Source of the DNA: Pegea sp. RAD2-039
Lineage: Eukaryota > Chordata > Thaliacea > Salpida > Salpidae
Direction of reading: 5' to 3'
DNA length: 64,000 nt
Assembly: GCA_034620365.1 (NCBI GenBank)
Contig: JAQGEQ010000332.1
Location: 496,001 to 560,000, forward strand
A program made the translations under genes and the position numbers. Position 1 is the first letter of the stretch; each line of letters begins with the position of its first letter. The notes under the pieces are model-generated. The model did no database searches. It worked only from the letters and a program-made list of their open reading frames with translations, and was not told where the DNA came from. Below are positions 37,531 to 50,857 of the stretch, one piece after another.

Positions 37531-39180
37531 GTGGAAATGGTTAAATCAACCCTCGATTTTGAGCAGGTATGACGTCGTTAAAGTGTGATGTCATCACGAT
37601 AACTGTCGATTGATGCTACATGTCGACTGATTTAGAAATCAAAGGAGTGAATGAAATTGAGACTATATTTAGGATTGTAGATGGATGACTATTTCCAATT
37701 TTGAAGAGTCTTCAGGATGAATCGCAAAGAATAAAAAATAATCAGGAAAAAAGAAGAATACAGATGGTATTTGTTGGATTTACAGTTTTGTCCAACTATA
37801 ATATTGGTGAAATGAGAATACACCAGTTGGCCACAATTTGTTTACAGAAATTGATTTCATTATTTAATAAAATAGTCAACAAACTTATTTACTTATGAAT
37901 TTTTCAGTAGTAATGATAGTATGCATCAAAAATCTTAAAAATTTATAAAAGTATTCAAACGATAAAATTTCGAAATAATCTCACCAGATTTTTTATAACA
38001 TAGATTAAATGACGTCTATTAATATGTCATCTGATATCATCTTGTTTTATCTTTGTTAAAGTTTTATAGAGATCAAAAGATGTTGCTTTGTTTACATAAC
38101 CTTAAGATGATCTTTAACAAAACAACTTTAATAATATTCTTTTGAATTTTTTCTTTGCAGTTGGCAATATGTCTGAAAGAAATTGAATTCATTTACTAAT
38201 TTGGGTCTATAATTTTATTAATAATCAACAAATTTTATAAAGGTGTTTCATTAAATTAACTTTATTTTCATAGAACATATTGTAAGAATAGATGGTAAAT
38301 TAAATACAATCTTTTTGTTATTGCAAACTGTTTTGTTTGACAACTTAGCTTGGTTAATTTTATCATTAAATGAATTAGAAAACACATATATATATAAAGG
38401 TTTGCCTTTCAGTTAACTTAGGCTAATTGTATCTTATTGAATTTATTTTTACCAAAACTATAACTTCTTTATTCACTTCAAATCTGTATCTTGCATAATG
38501 GTCATCACTTTTTTATAAAATCTCAACGTGAGACATATCTGTTGCTATAATCAAAAAATTTTGGTTGCAAAATCGAAATAATTATAATAACTTTATAGAA
38601 AACCTTAATAAGTTAACTTATTTTTGTATCTTCTAATATCATTTGTTTATGAAGCATATGGAGTTATTTAACCGACGTTTTTTTAATCTAAAAATAGTTT
38701 GTTTTTTTGTAGAAAGTAATCACTTTTGCTTATCAAAACAATAAAAGAGAAACAGATGAAAAATAGAAAGATACCAATGCAACTAAAAATTTCATTTATT
38801 CCTAGAAAATATTTTAAGTACAATAACTTTAATTATTACATTTCTAATAACTATTTGCATTAGACGCAATTCAAAACAAATAAGTAAAATGTTTTTATCA
38901 GTTAACTATTTAACTGAATCAATGATTGAATGATTAATAATTCAATGATTGATCAAACATTTTTTAAACAAAATAATCAAATATTTCTTATTTATTAGAA
39001 GAAAAAACAATAGGTTTTGTAAAATTAAAGGATTGTTATTCAATCAATACTTTCTATAAATAAGTAAATGTTACACTAGACCAAACACGTGACTAAGAGA
39101 GAGAAAAAGAAGAGAAAGGTTCTTTTGAGAGTATAAGGTTTATATACTCACTAGTAACTGCCGGCTTGGTTAGTTTTGTA
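37531..39180. repeat. block U (divergent dispersed repeat), copy 1, plus flank
   Basis: AT-rich. From about 37760 to 38720 it is a diverged relative of 41340-42260 and 51480-52400, for example TTTGTTGGATTTACAGTTTT at 37769 and 41638. A 65-codon ORF at 37701-37898 overlaps the start but is not conserved in the relatives. A CACGTGAC motif followed by a GA-rich run lies at 39086-39118, upstream of CAF1 copy F. Confidence 0.6.
39086..39118 (+). promoter_or_regulatory. E-box plus GA-rich run upstream of CAF1 F
   Basis: CACGTG (39086-39091) followed by GACTAAGAGAGAG and more purines. The same arrangement occurs at 52745 upstream of copy H, and not upstream of A-E or G. A possible promoter element; inference only. 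Confidence 0.3.
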
Positions 39181-39428
39181 ACATATTTTTTAGAAAGTCT
39201 TAGCAATTTTTGTTATTATGGTATTTTTATATGCTTGTACAGTTAGTTATTTTCAAATCAAGAAGATTAGTCATTAGTAGATTTAGAAATTTTTTCTAAT
39301 ATTTTGTTTTTACTTCTGACTGCAAAACTAAATAGACTTCTAGAGCTTACTTCAATGAGTTATTGAGATATTATAATTATTAATCTGAAAACTTTATTTT
39401 CTAGAAATTGTGTTTTAAAAATCTAAAA

Positions 39429-40711
39429 ATGAGTTTTAGCAAACCTGTCTCGCAACAGCACCATACTGTTGAGGTTTATCAAATGAATTTAAAGCAAGCA
39501 TTCGCCCAGATAAAGCTTGCTTTAATGACATACAAAGTCATCTCAATTGTAAGTTTCTAATTATTAATAACTATTTGTAACTTTAAAACTTTTAAACTTA
39601 AGGATCTCTACAATTATTTCATTTTTAGGACACGGAGTTTCCCGGCGCAATATTCAAAGAACCTAGATTCTTACCCCCGGAACAGAAATATCTTCATATT
39701 AAGAAAAATGTTGATGCTGTTAAGTTGATACAATTAGGAATCACTTTAATGAACGAAAAGGGTGAATTGGCAACACCTGTATGTTGTTGGAATTTCAATT
39801 TCCAGTTCAACATCAGGTATTTAGGAAATGATTTACATAATTTTTAATGTAAATGTTATAGAATCAAAACCATTAAATTTATTAATGCTTGTACAGACAA
39901 GATGCAAGCTGCCAAAAGTCCATAGAGTTTCTTCAAAAAAATGGCGGAATTAATTTTGCTGTGCCTCCTGCTCTTGGAGTGGATATAGAAGACTTTAGAA
40001 AATTTGCTGTTGATGCAAAGCTTTTCTATAGCGATTGTAACACTTTTCTTGTCTTTCATGGGTATGTATGTTTCATTTGATTTAATTAATCTTCTATTAC
40101 TTTAATCCCAAAATATATACAAGGAAGCTAAGCTAACAAAAAAAAATTGGGAATTTTACCAGGCAATACGACATTTTTTTCCTGTTGAAAGCCATTGGAA
40201 GATCACTTCCGGCTACTAGAGAAGAATCACAAATCCTAATTCGTTTCATTTTTGGAAAGATAATTGATTTGAAGTACATATTTTTACACGATTACAATGT
40301 AAGTTTCTGATGTATGCAAAATATATCCTGATTTTTAACAATTATTTAAAATCTTAGCGTAAAGGGTATGGATTACAAAGACTAGCTGATGAATTAAATG
40401 TTTCTCGGATTGGTATTGCACATTCAGCTGGTAGTGATAGCATTTTGGCTGGAAGAACTTTTTTTGCAGCCCGTGATGTAAGTATGCTATTATAAATACA
40501 AGGAGTCTATATAAATTAATTACATGCTTATTATAAAAAGGCTTTTTATATTGAAATATATAACTTGAAAAATTAAAACTTAGTTTAATTTAGATTTTAT
40601 TTTTGGCAGATATATCGTCTGTTTGGAAATGATCAAATACACGCACACGAGTTGAAGATTGCTGGCTATGACTCATTTTGTTTTACAAATGGCAAACACT
40701 GCTATTATTAG
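39429..40711 (+). CDS. CNOT7: CAF1/POP2-type CCR4-NOT deadenylase, copy F (intact)
   Basis: Six exons: 39429-39548, 39629-39816, 39897-40061, 40163-40298, 40358-40477 and 40610-40711. They join to 276 codons plus TAG, close to the usual length of the family (285 in human CNOT7). This family removes poly(A) tails from mRNA with a DEDD-type nuclease fold. Catalytic acids: Asp41 and Glu43 in DTEFPG, Asp161 in [10 protein letters not shown], Asp230 in AHSAGSDS, with His225 as the general base. The [11 protein letters not shown] and WNFNF blocks are also present. All donors and acceptors are canonical. The start is the first ATG, 24 nt after a conserved TTTCTAG. N-terminal [12 protein letters not shown] differs from most copies. 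AATAAA at 40738. Confidence 0.93.
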
Positions 40712-41320
40712 TAAAAACAATTTTACTTTTATATTTAAATAAACTGTTATGTGATCTTTATTCTATAGCGTTTGATTTGTCATTAAAACACTCTTAATTT
40801 AATTTACATTAAATTAAGAAAAATATCAAACAATTTGCTTTTAGTTATTTATTGTTTTTTAAACATTGGATCCTATATACAAAATATTGTTATTTTCATA
40901 ATTTTAAAAAGCAGATATCGATTGAGATTGCTTTGTTAAATGTCACTTGATAGTCAAAAAGGGTAAAAACTCTCTGCATATATTTAAGAGTTTTTCAAAT
41001 TTTTTAAAAGTAAAATAACTGTTTTAGTATAACAGATAACCTTTTAGTGAGGAATAATTAAACAGAAGTTTAAATTTTCCCAATGGATGACGTCAATTAT
41101 CTTAAAAACTTTTTATTAAATAAAGATATATCTATTGTGAAATTTTCTGTAGTAAAATTGATAATCAATCAAATTAACTGACAGAATAAGGCAATCTTAA
41201 AAGCAAATGACAGAGTTCATGCGACTCATGGTGTAGATAAGGGCAATTTTGTAATTGCATTATTTAATTATGTAACTAAGAAGTAGCTCATAATCTAGCG
41301 GATAACCGATGACAGGTCAA
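40712..41320. repeat. CAF1 F 3' flank, truncated before MSH2
   Basis: Follows the other 3' flanks as far as the point where MSH2 would begin (ACCGATGACAGGTCAACATT), then leaves for block U. No MSH2 sequence follows this copy. Confidence 0.65.
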
Positions 41321-42290
41321 CATTTCATCTTTAATTACATTCTACTTTAATTAAAATAATTTTTTTTAATTCATTTTTCAATAGTAATTACATTAGGCTC
41401 ATGTTGAAAACTATTAAAATGAGTTTTAAAGGGTTTCTTAATGTTAATTATTTAGTAATAGCAATGATTGAAAATTCAATAATATGAATTTTGATTTATC
41501 GTTATTTTTTAAACGAAATATTAAAAAAATTTTCAATAATATTTTAAGTAACTGTCAACCGTTAAATGCATGCATATATTCTAAATAATATACGGACTTG
41601 CAAAGATAGAGAAATGATAAAAAAAATGAATATACTATTTGTTGGATTTACAGTTTTGTCTAACTTTAATTTAGTTGAACTGTGAATATATCAGTTGATC
41701 ACAACTTATTTACAATAATTGAATTCAGTTATGGATTCGAGTCTTTAATTTTTTTAACATTAAACAAATCTTATAGAGGTGTTTCATTAAAATTACTTGG
41801 ATTTGATAGAACATTTTATGAAAAGAGCTGATAGATTAAATACAAGCTATTTGTTATTACAAACTATTTTCTTTGATAACTAAGCTTGGTAACGTTTATG
41901 ATTACATGAATTAGCAAACAAATATATGTAAAACCGTTTGCTATTCAGTTTATATAGGCTAATTGTATCTTATTGAATTTCTTTTTACAAAAACTAAAAT
42001 TTATTTAATCACTTCAATCCTGTATCTTACATAATGTTCATCGTTTTTTTTGTTAAAATCTCAATTTGAAAAATAGCTGTAGCTATTATCAGAAAATTAT
42101 GGTTGCAAAATAGAAAAAGTTAAATAAAAAACTTTAAAATAACTTTAAGATAACTGATTTTTGTATCTGCTAATATCATTTGTTTATGGAGCAAATAAAG
42201 TTATCTAATTGACTATTTTTAATCTAAAAATAGTTTTATTTTCTAAAAAGTTAACATTATTGCCTATCAAAACAAATAATGTCAACAGAT
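41321..42290. repeat. block U, copy 2
   Basis: AT-rich, no gene. Close match to 51471-52440 and distant match to 37760-38720. Confidence 0.65.
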
Positions 42291-43370
42291 GAAAAATAGA
42301 GCTATAACAATGCAACAAAAAATTTCATTTATAGTTAGAGTGTATTATAAGTAATATAATTTTCATTAATATATTTCCCATTATTATTTGCATTAGACTC
42401 AAGTCAAAAGAAGTAAGTAAATTGTTTTTATCTGTTTTTATGAAGCAGAAAGCCTTTCGTAATTATGAATCCTTGAAGTTTGTCTCAATACCTGAACAAT
42501 GTACTTACTTGTGGGCGTTTGCTGTACAGGACAGTCCCAGTCTCGTTCTAATTTTTATTGATGTATAATTGTTTAAAGAAGGAGTAGCTATTGATAGGTG
42601 ACTAGCAATATGGTGGTATAATTCATTAGATTTAGAATTGAACTGGAAACTTCAGTTTACGGGTGTAGGACCAAGTACTTTTAAATAATCAATAGTGACT
42701 TCAAAACTTTCTATTTTCAGTTTACAAAAAAAACTTTTTCTATTGAGCTTCAGTAGATTGTTATTAAATCACATGTATTAAACCTGCTACAGATGGCGCT
42801 GAAGAGTTATTATGTTCGATATGCTGCATCAACTTACAATATATAAGATCACAACATCAATATGAACTCAGCACTACAGCATCAGTAGCACATTTTCATT
42901 CGATAGCTTAATAAAGTGCGGCTCATTTGTCAAGTACAACTCTAATTTTTCTATTTTGCCAAATTTTTCATGAGGTTACTTCGTTCAATAAAAGTAGCTG
43001 ATGAAAAAGGAATTGAAACACGTCTGGTGATATAAGACAGAATGAGTAGTTTTTCTGGTAAGGCTGAAGTAATCGTACCTCAAGTGGTCTTCATTTTAAT
43101 TTCATTAGCAAAATACTACGACAGAATTTATGAACAAAAAAAAGAGTCAAGATATAAACCATTTACTTGTAGAAATCTTAATGTTTAGTAATGGTGTTAT
43201 TCTGTTTAGTATTGTGTATATTTAGAATACTTAGCTTAAATTGTAGTCATTAATTTTTTAAGATGTAGAAGTCTGATATTTGATAGTTTAAAACAATTGT
43301 GAAATCAAAAAAGTTGAATTTTGTGACGAATTTTACGATAGTAAACAACTTCTACAAATATTAAAGTTTA
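42291..43370 (-). pseudogene. Omega first-exon fragment and spacer (partial, unit II)
   Basis: The Omega exon 1 region (donor-like ACTTAC near 42505) and spacer are present without the rest of the gene. The sequence then jumps to Omega exon 8 flanks at about 43379. An extra, truncated copy of the Omega 5' end. Confidence 0.5.
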
Positions 43371-43428
43371 ATTGCTAATCTACAAAAATATTTTAGTAAT
43401 TGATCAAATGCAGTAAATTATAAGTTAC

Positions 43429-45420
43429 TTGATGTTGTTCGGCAATCCTCGGCTTTATTTTAGGTATATCCCAATAATCAATCACTTCAGAAAATTCATT
43501 TCTAACTAAATAAAAAATTTGAGAATTTTTGTTATTTCATAAATGTAAGAAGAGTACAAACAAGCTGAATGAAAAGGAGTGTGATTTTTGTTTTTATAGT
43601 TATATAAGGATCAGTTAGAAAAAGTAAACTAACAGAAGAGTTACGAAAGCATACAATTTTTATTAGAGTTAGCTAATTAAATAGTACTACCACAAAATAA
43701 ATTGTACAGTATATTTTATCTAAATAATTGACGGTATCCTTATAAAAATACTAGTAATTGCTGAAAACAATGCTTTCAATTGACTTTTTAAAATGAACTC
43801 TACGGATATTTCTTAACCTTATAAAGAAAAGCGAAGATAAGTTCACTTTTTTACTGGCTCACAATAACATCAACACTTTTAAATAAAATCTTAAACATTG
43901 CAATTTGGAGTCACAATATATCAATAATTACTTGAGACTTTTCTATTTTTAAAACTTACATTCTTCATCAGAAGATGAGCTTGAGTCAACATCTACATTT
44001 GAAATTTGACAGTCGCCAGCTGTGTTTTCAACTTTTGGTGGGCTTTTCACCTATAAAATTTTCATAAAAACATTTATCGAAAACTATAGGAAATATTATC
44101 TTACTTGAAGTTGTTCATCAGTCTGTGATTCGCTTCTAGTTTCATCACAAGGGTCTGGGAAATGGTCTATATTGTTATTTAATTTTTTCTTAACTAAACA
44201 AAATATTTTAGATAAGGTTCATGATTCAATAAAAAAGCATGGAATCTATAGAAGAGATAAATTAGTTTTGTAATAAACTACTAAATTTTGTTTTTTAGTT
44301 TTTAATGGATATGAAGAGCTTAAAAAGTTAATCATATTTCTTTAATGTTGAAAACCAACTTACTTTGAAAGTTAGATAGTAGAATAATTTAGTTGTTTTA
44401 CCAGTTACATAGTTACATAGCTCAATCAATATTATTTCAGGAAATGACAAAAACACAAAAAAATAATTAATTATAATCAAAATTATTCTGCCAATAGTAA
44501 TATGAAAAATAAGTAAAAACCAAAACACATATAGATTTTAAACAAAGATGTGTTTACCGCTTGGTTGACAGGAATTGGTTAGATCATTGTTTTTTTTTTG
44601 GCTCTCCTGGGTTCCTTTTCGTTTGTGTTTGGGTTGGGTAGAACGATTAGATTCTGTTTTATTTTGATTGGAAGGATCAGTTGATAATTGAGTATGATTT
44701 GTTTCATCTAACTATTCGCGTGATGAAGGAATTTCATTTGAAATTTCATTAAAACTTTTTTCCTTTAACGTGAAAATGGTTTTTAAATTCTTATAAATAT
44801 TAAAACTACTTACTCTTTCTTGATTAATTTCATCAGCACCCCAAACTTCCCCTTTCAATATTTTCTTTTTAATATGTTCTGGCTAGTAAAAAAATGAAGT
44901 AATTTTAAGAGATAAGCCGTGAAAATTAACTTACAATCACACTTATAACATCAGGATTTTGTGCACCTCGCTTTTTACCATCTTGAATGACTGTCAAAAT
45001 TTGTATAGATAATGACAAAAGAAAAAATTATTTAGTAAACTGAACTTTCATATTCATTCCTACGTCAAGACAAGCTTTGAAAAATAGAGCTATAACAGTG
45101 CAACAAAAAATTTCATTTATAGTTAGAGTGTATTATAAGTAATATAAATTTCATTAATATATTTCTCATTATTATTTCCATTAGACTCAATTCAACAGAA
45201 GTAAGTAAACTGTTTTTATCTGTTTTTATGAAGCAGAAAGCTTTTAGTAATTATGAATCCTTGACGTTTGTCTCAATACCTGAACAATGTACTTACTTGT
45301 GGGCGTTTGCTGTACAAGACAGTCCCAGTCTCGTTCTGATTCATATTGATATATTTATGTTTAAGGAAGGAGTAGCTATTGATAGTTGACTAGCAAGATT
45401 GTGGTCTAATTCCTTAGATT
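43429..45420 (-). pseudogene. Omega, copy 2 (lacks the last two exons)
   Basis: Minus-strand exons at 45041-45097, 44935-44990, 44814-44882, 44558-44711, 44105-44154, 43960-44050 and 43429-43505, with the first exon above 45297. Exon 5 is open here (KHKRKG, CGA where copies 1 and 3 have TGA) despite a different poly-A length. The last two exons are missing: the copy is cut near 43379. The donor after exon 2 (AAAGTTCAG for AAAGGTTAG) and the acceptor before it (GCAC for GCAG) are damaged. Confidence 0.6.
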
Positions 45421-46115
45421 CAAAATTGAAATGGAAACTTTAGTTTACGGGTGTAGGACATAGTACTTTTAAATAATTATTGGTGAATTCACAACTTTCT
45501 ATTTTCAATTTAAAAAAAAAAACCTTTTTCAGCGAGCTTCAGTAAATTGTTATTGAATCAGCTGTATTAAACCTCATACATATAGCGCTGAAGAGTTTTT
45601 ATGTTTGAAATGCTGCATCAATTTACAGTGTATAAGTTCACAATGTCAATATGAACTCAGCGCTACGGCATATGTAGAAAATTTTCTTCCTTTTGTTTAA
45701 TAAAATGCGGCTCATTTGTCAAGTACAACTTTAATTTTTCTGTTTTGCTAAAAATTTTTCATGAGGTTACTTCGTTCAATAAAAGTAGCTGATGAAAAAA
45801 GGAATTGAAACATGTCTGGTGATACAAGACAGCATGAGTAGTTTTTTTGGTAAGGCTGAAGTGATCGTACCTCAAGTGGTCTTCATCTTAATTTCATTAG
45901 CAAAATACTAGGAGAGAATTAATAAACATACAAGAGTCAAGTAATAAACCATTAAGTTGTAGAAAGCTAAATGTTTAGTAATAGTGTCATTCTGTTTAGG
46001 TTTGTGTATATTTACAATACTTTGCTTAAATTGTAGTCATTAATTGTATAAGATGTAGAAGTCTGTTATTTGATAGTTTAGAACAATTGTGAAGTCGAAA
46101 AAGTCGAATTTTATG
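45421..46115. repeat. spacer between Omega and alpha, unit II
   Basis: AT-rich, same as 29246-29925 with few changes. No gene seen. Confidence 0.75.
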
Positions 46116-47938
46116 ACAATTTTACAATATTACAAAATGATCATAAATACTTAACATTAGATGTCAGATTAATTAATTAAACGCTGAATCAAGTTTCTTT
46201 ACAATTTACATGCCTTACAAATTAACCCTTTAAGAGATAAATTAATGATGTCAAATAAACTTAAACTTTCATTCTCAGAAGTAATTCAACTATTTTAACT
46301 TAAATTAAAACTCCATTGGCTAATTTATTATATAATTTTACTAAAAATTAAAGAATCGATCAAACTACTCTACGCTTTCAAATTTATTTCAATTAAACAA
46401 TCATTTCACAAATTGTATATAAGTAAATAAGATTGGATTATACAACATTTTTGCAATTGGCTTTAATTTAAAATTGAAGTTAATCGACGTTTTCAGATTT
46501 AAAGCAGAGAAATATAAACATTGAAAAATTCCTACAGATTCATTTGTTTTATAAATCATAATGCATTTTATGACTAAAGACTCTAAATGTACTTTATTTG
46601 TAATGTTGGAAAAGTTTCTGATAACTCAGTTAAAACATAAAATAATGTGATAGCATCCAATAAGTAGTTATAATGTGTGACAATTATAAAGGCACAACTT
46701 GATTTTTCAGTGCACTCATTATACTAAATTGATTTACTTCTATTTAAAATGAAAAACTTGCCTATAATACTATTTGCATTTATATGAAACATTGTTTTTG
46801 TAGATAGCTTGACTAAAAAATTTTACTCTATCTTCTTTCAATTCTGCTTTTACCATTTTTACATCAAATTCAAATGAAAAGCCCATTAGGTATGTTTATT
46901 ACTTTTGGATAGAAAGATCTTATTAAATCAACTATTTTCATCTATAAAGCAACTTTTTGATGCAAGACTCACTGTAATAATTAGTATTAAAAAACCTTTT
47001 TGCCGTCATTATATGTCCCAGTTTTTATATTTCTTCAAAATCCATGCTAATTAATGCTATTAAAAAACACAACATTAAAATAATTACTTATTTATCTGCT
47101 TTCAAAATTTATGAAAATAATATATTTTAAAACTATATAATCCAAAGTTTAAAAAAATAATTATTTAATCACTTCGGCATATTTTTTTAGTGACCAAATT
47201 TTCTACCAAAATGTTGTAAACATTAAACCAAAGTTACTACAACACAGTTTTAGATGTTTTATGTTACTGCGTTTTATGGTACATTTGTTAATTATTTTTC
47301 TTTAAGTTATTACATTATAAAAAGTTTAGAAATTGTTTAGTGCATAACTAAAGTTATCATTTATTATTTTCTTGTTGCTGCTGTATAGTCTTCATCAACA
47401 AAAATACATTTTTTTTTACGTCTTATTTATCTATTAATTGTCATGCTGTTTCTAATTTTTGACCAACATTTACTGTATAAATTAAGATGAGATGAGGTAT
47501 TTCAAATTTACCATTATCAGATTTGTAAAATTGGCATAATTTAATATAGGTGAATCAATAAACTTTTCATCCAAATAGTATTTTATAAAATTCCTTATTT
47601 GGTTTAAGATAAAGACTGTTATCATTAATTTTATTTTAAAAGACTTTTAATTTTCTTATAGTTTTCTTTGTTTGAAAACTAGATTATATATTAGACTTAG
47701 TTAATTTTTTTTAATGTACTGAATCCAAAAAAAACTTGCATCTTTTCATATCAGTTTTTTTTTACTTTTTATACAATCATAGCTAATTATTTCTATTAGA
47801 AAAATGCAAACTGTAAATCTAGCTTTATCTAGGACTGTGTTAAAAATAACAACATTGCTTAGTTAACAAAACAACTTTCTTTATAATGTAAGGGTTCTTA
47901 AATATAAAAATTCAATTATACTATTTATTTATGAAAAG
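46116..47938. repeat. AT-rich block alpha, copy 3 (start of unit III)
   Basis: Same as position 1 with small indels, for example an extra TGCGTTTTATGG near 47268. Contains the long intron-like insert (about 46918-47894). No gene seen. Confidence 0.85.
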
Positions 47939-49008
47939 ATGATTGTAGTGGTTGATGATATATCACAAGAGTTTGTTCATAATTGAGAATGTCTGAAATA
48001 GTGAAGTATAGATGTCATCTAGAACTCTTAGCTACGGAGAAGCTAGTCATTGGCCAAACCAAGGTACGTTATATTAAGAACAATTTGATCAATATGTAAA
48101 TTGTCTGAAAATTCACTTTTTTGTTTCAGAAAAGCTGTGAAAGATTCTGCAGAAACCGTCACAGAACATAAATTGATTTGTGTATGCAGTGCCAATAACA
48201 GCAGCCCTTGTGTAACCACTGTTGGTGCCCCAGGAGGGACCAGTCCTCATGTTATTGGTTTGTTGTTGTTGTTTTGTTAAAACCATCTTCTGATTTGAAC
48301 TTTGAGGTGTTGCGGCCTGGCTCTCACCTGAAATGATGACCGCTGAGTACTCTTTAACGGACAAAATACCGTCAAACCAGTAAATACAGGTAAATATCGA
48401 CATGTTCCCAACTTTCACTATTGCTCGTCACCACTGCAACATTTCTAAAAAGAAGTCTGAAACATATGTTCAAGGAGCTGGTCTTTTGCAGGTAATTTTC
48501 ACGTGACTGATGTTTCTCGAATATGATTTGTCATTTTTAGGTGGTGGAGTGAGTGGACTTTTAAAAAAATATTCGAATCGAATTGATTAAAAGCTTGATT
48601 TCAATATCACAACAAAGAAAAAGACACATGGTAAGTATCAGACTGAATCGAGTAAGATTTCCTTGTTTAGTATTTCAGGAATCTATTTCCATTCGTTACA
48701 CGAACGCAAGAAGTTGAAGTCAGTGACAGTAACTATTGAACCTACTTGGCATCCATCAGTAAGTGATTGAATCTCCAATTGATCTCATTCAGCTTTCTGA
48801 TTGCGATTGATGTAGAGTAGGAAGAAAAGTTTGGATACTCATCTAAACTCTCACTGATTAGCACATCAGACTACCTTCTCCCATTGATTTTCATGAATAT
48901 TCCAATCATCGTGAAACTGTGATTGGTGAAAACAAAAAGGCTCTTGGTGCTGTTACCAGCAACGAAGCTGTTCCTATCTATGTAGCTCCACTAGTGGAGG
49001 ACAAGTAG
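47939..49008 (+). pseudogene. TPP2: TPP2 remnant, copy 7 (deleted across the active-site region)
   Basis: SYGEASHWPN, TVGAPGGTSPHV and [10 protein letters not shown] are present. At about 48420 the sequence jumps straight to RHHCNISKK, so the SAPGGA and NGTTM boxes are deleted. The QGAGLLQ piece and the IEPTWHPS exon follow. The antisense ORF at 48113-48418 is a shadow. Confidence 0.8.
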
Positions 49009-49580
49009 AAAATTTATTTTGGTTTAAATAATAATACAGATTTATTTGTTTGTAGGATAAGAAAGAATACAAGTGGAAGATTCTACTTTATCTGATCTTT
49101 GACTCTTCCAAATGATGAAGTTAGAAAGAAAGCGGTGTGTTGAAAGAGACTTCATCTACTTCACTTCTAACACCTTTATCATTTTCATATGATAACATTT
49201 TTTCAAGTTTGTCTCAATACCTGGAAAATTTACTTAGTCGTAGGTGTTTGCTGTACAGGTCAGTCCTAGTCTCTTTCTGATTTTTATTGATATCTTGATG
49301 TTTTTTGTTATATATATATATATATATATTATATATATTTATATTATATTATATATAATTTTTGTTATTATGGTATTTGTAAACGCTTGTAAAGTTAGTT
49401 ATTTTCAAATTAAGAAGATTAGCCATTAGTAGATTTAGAGGTTATTTGTAATATTTTGTTTTTACTTCTGACTGCAAAACTAAATAGACTTCTAGAGCTT
49501 ACTTCATAGAGTTCTTGAAATATTATAATTATTAATCTGAAAACTTTAATTTCTAGGAATTGTTTTTAAAAAAACTGAAA
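49009..49580. repeat. 5' flank of CAF1 copy G
   Basis: Omega-exon-like element (about 49200-49290), the longest TA microsatellite of the series (about 49308-49355; the ORF at 49244 is an artefact of it), TTTCTAG 24 nt before the ATG. Confidence 0.7.
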
Positions 49581-50857
49581 ATGAGTTTTAGCGGACCTGT
49601 CTTGCAACCCCATCATACTGTTGAGGTGTATCAAATGAATTTAAAGCAAGCATACGCCCAGATCAAGCTTGCTTTAATGACATACAAAGTCATCTCAATT
49701 GTAAGTTTGTAATTATTAATAATTATTTGCAACTTGTAAACTTTCAAACTTAAGGATCTGTACAATTCTTTTATTTTTAGGACACGGAGTTTCCCGGCGT
49801 TATATTCAAAGAACCTAGATTCTTACCCCCGGAAAAGAAATATCTTCATATTAAGAAAAATGTTGATTCTGTTAAGTTGATACAATTAGGAATCACTTTA
49901 ATGAACGAAAAGGGTGAATTGGCAACACCTGTATATTGTTGGAATTTCAATTTCCGGTTCAACATCAGGTATGTAGGAAATGATTTACATAGTTTTTAAT
50001 CAAAATTTTGTCGAATCAAAACCAGTAAATTTCTTAATTTGTTTACAGACAAGATGCAAGCTGCCGAAAGTCCATTGAGTTTCTTCAAAGAAATGGCGGA
50101 ATTAATTTTGCTGTGCTTCCTGCTGTTGGAGTAGATATTGAAGACTTTAGAAAATTTGCTGTTGAGGCAAAGCTTTTCTACAATGATTTAAACACATTTA
50201 TAGTATTACATGGGTATGTATATTTCAATTTGTTTGATTATTAATTACTTTAATCCCATAATAAATACAAGGAAAACTTTGCTAATAAAATTAATTTGCG
50301 AATTTTACCAGGCAATACGACATTTTTTTCCTTTTGAAAGCCATTGCAAGATCACTTCTGGCTAGTAGAGAAGAGTCACAAATCCTAATTCGTTCAGTTT
50401 TTGGAAATATAATTGATTTGAAGTACATACTTTTACACGATTACAATGTAAGTTTCTGATGTATGCAAAATATATCCTGATTTTTAACAATTATTTAAAA
50501 TCTTAGCGTAAAGGGTATGGATTACAAAGACTAGCTGATGAATTAATTGTCTCTCGGATTGGAACTGCATATTCTGCTGGAAGTGATAGCAGTTTGGCTG
50601 GAAGAACATTTTTTGTCGCCCGTGATGTATATATGCTTGCATAAATAAATGTCTACAAAAATAAATTTAATGCTTAAAATATAAACTCTTGTTATATTGA
50701 AATATTTAAATTGAAAAATAAAAACTTTATTTAATTTAGATTTTATTTTTGACAGATGTATCGTCTGTTCGGAAACGATCAAATACACGCACACGATTTG
50801 AAGATTGCTGGTTATGATTCATTTTGTTGTACAAATGGCAAACACTGCTATTATTAG
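49581..50857 (+). CDS. CNOT7: CAF1/POP2-type CCR4-NOT deadenylase, copy G (intact)
   Basis: Exons at 49581-49700, 49781-49968, 50049-50213, 50312-50447, 50507-50626 and 50756-50857 join to 276 codons plus TAG with no stop. Asp41/Glu43 (DTEFPGV), Asp161 (GQYDIFF, seven T) and Asp230 (AYSAGSDS) are present. Residue 225, the catalytic His in CNOT7, is Tyr, and FHG before the Tyr-Asp box is LHG. Intron 5 uses a GTATAT donor. The AATAAA found after other copies is AATTAA here. Exon 6 switches from an E/H-like to an F-like sequence near 50845, and the 3' flank is F-like. Confidence 0.9.

Noticed and set aside
37701-37898. 65-codon ORF in block U
   Set aside because: Its counterpart at 41640 and 51780 is not open, and it shows no family pattern; composition is that of AT-rich intergenic DNA.
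49244-49429. 61-codon ORF rich in Ile/Tyr
   Set aside because: Produced by the TA microsatellite upstream of CAF1 G.
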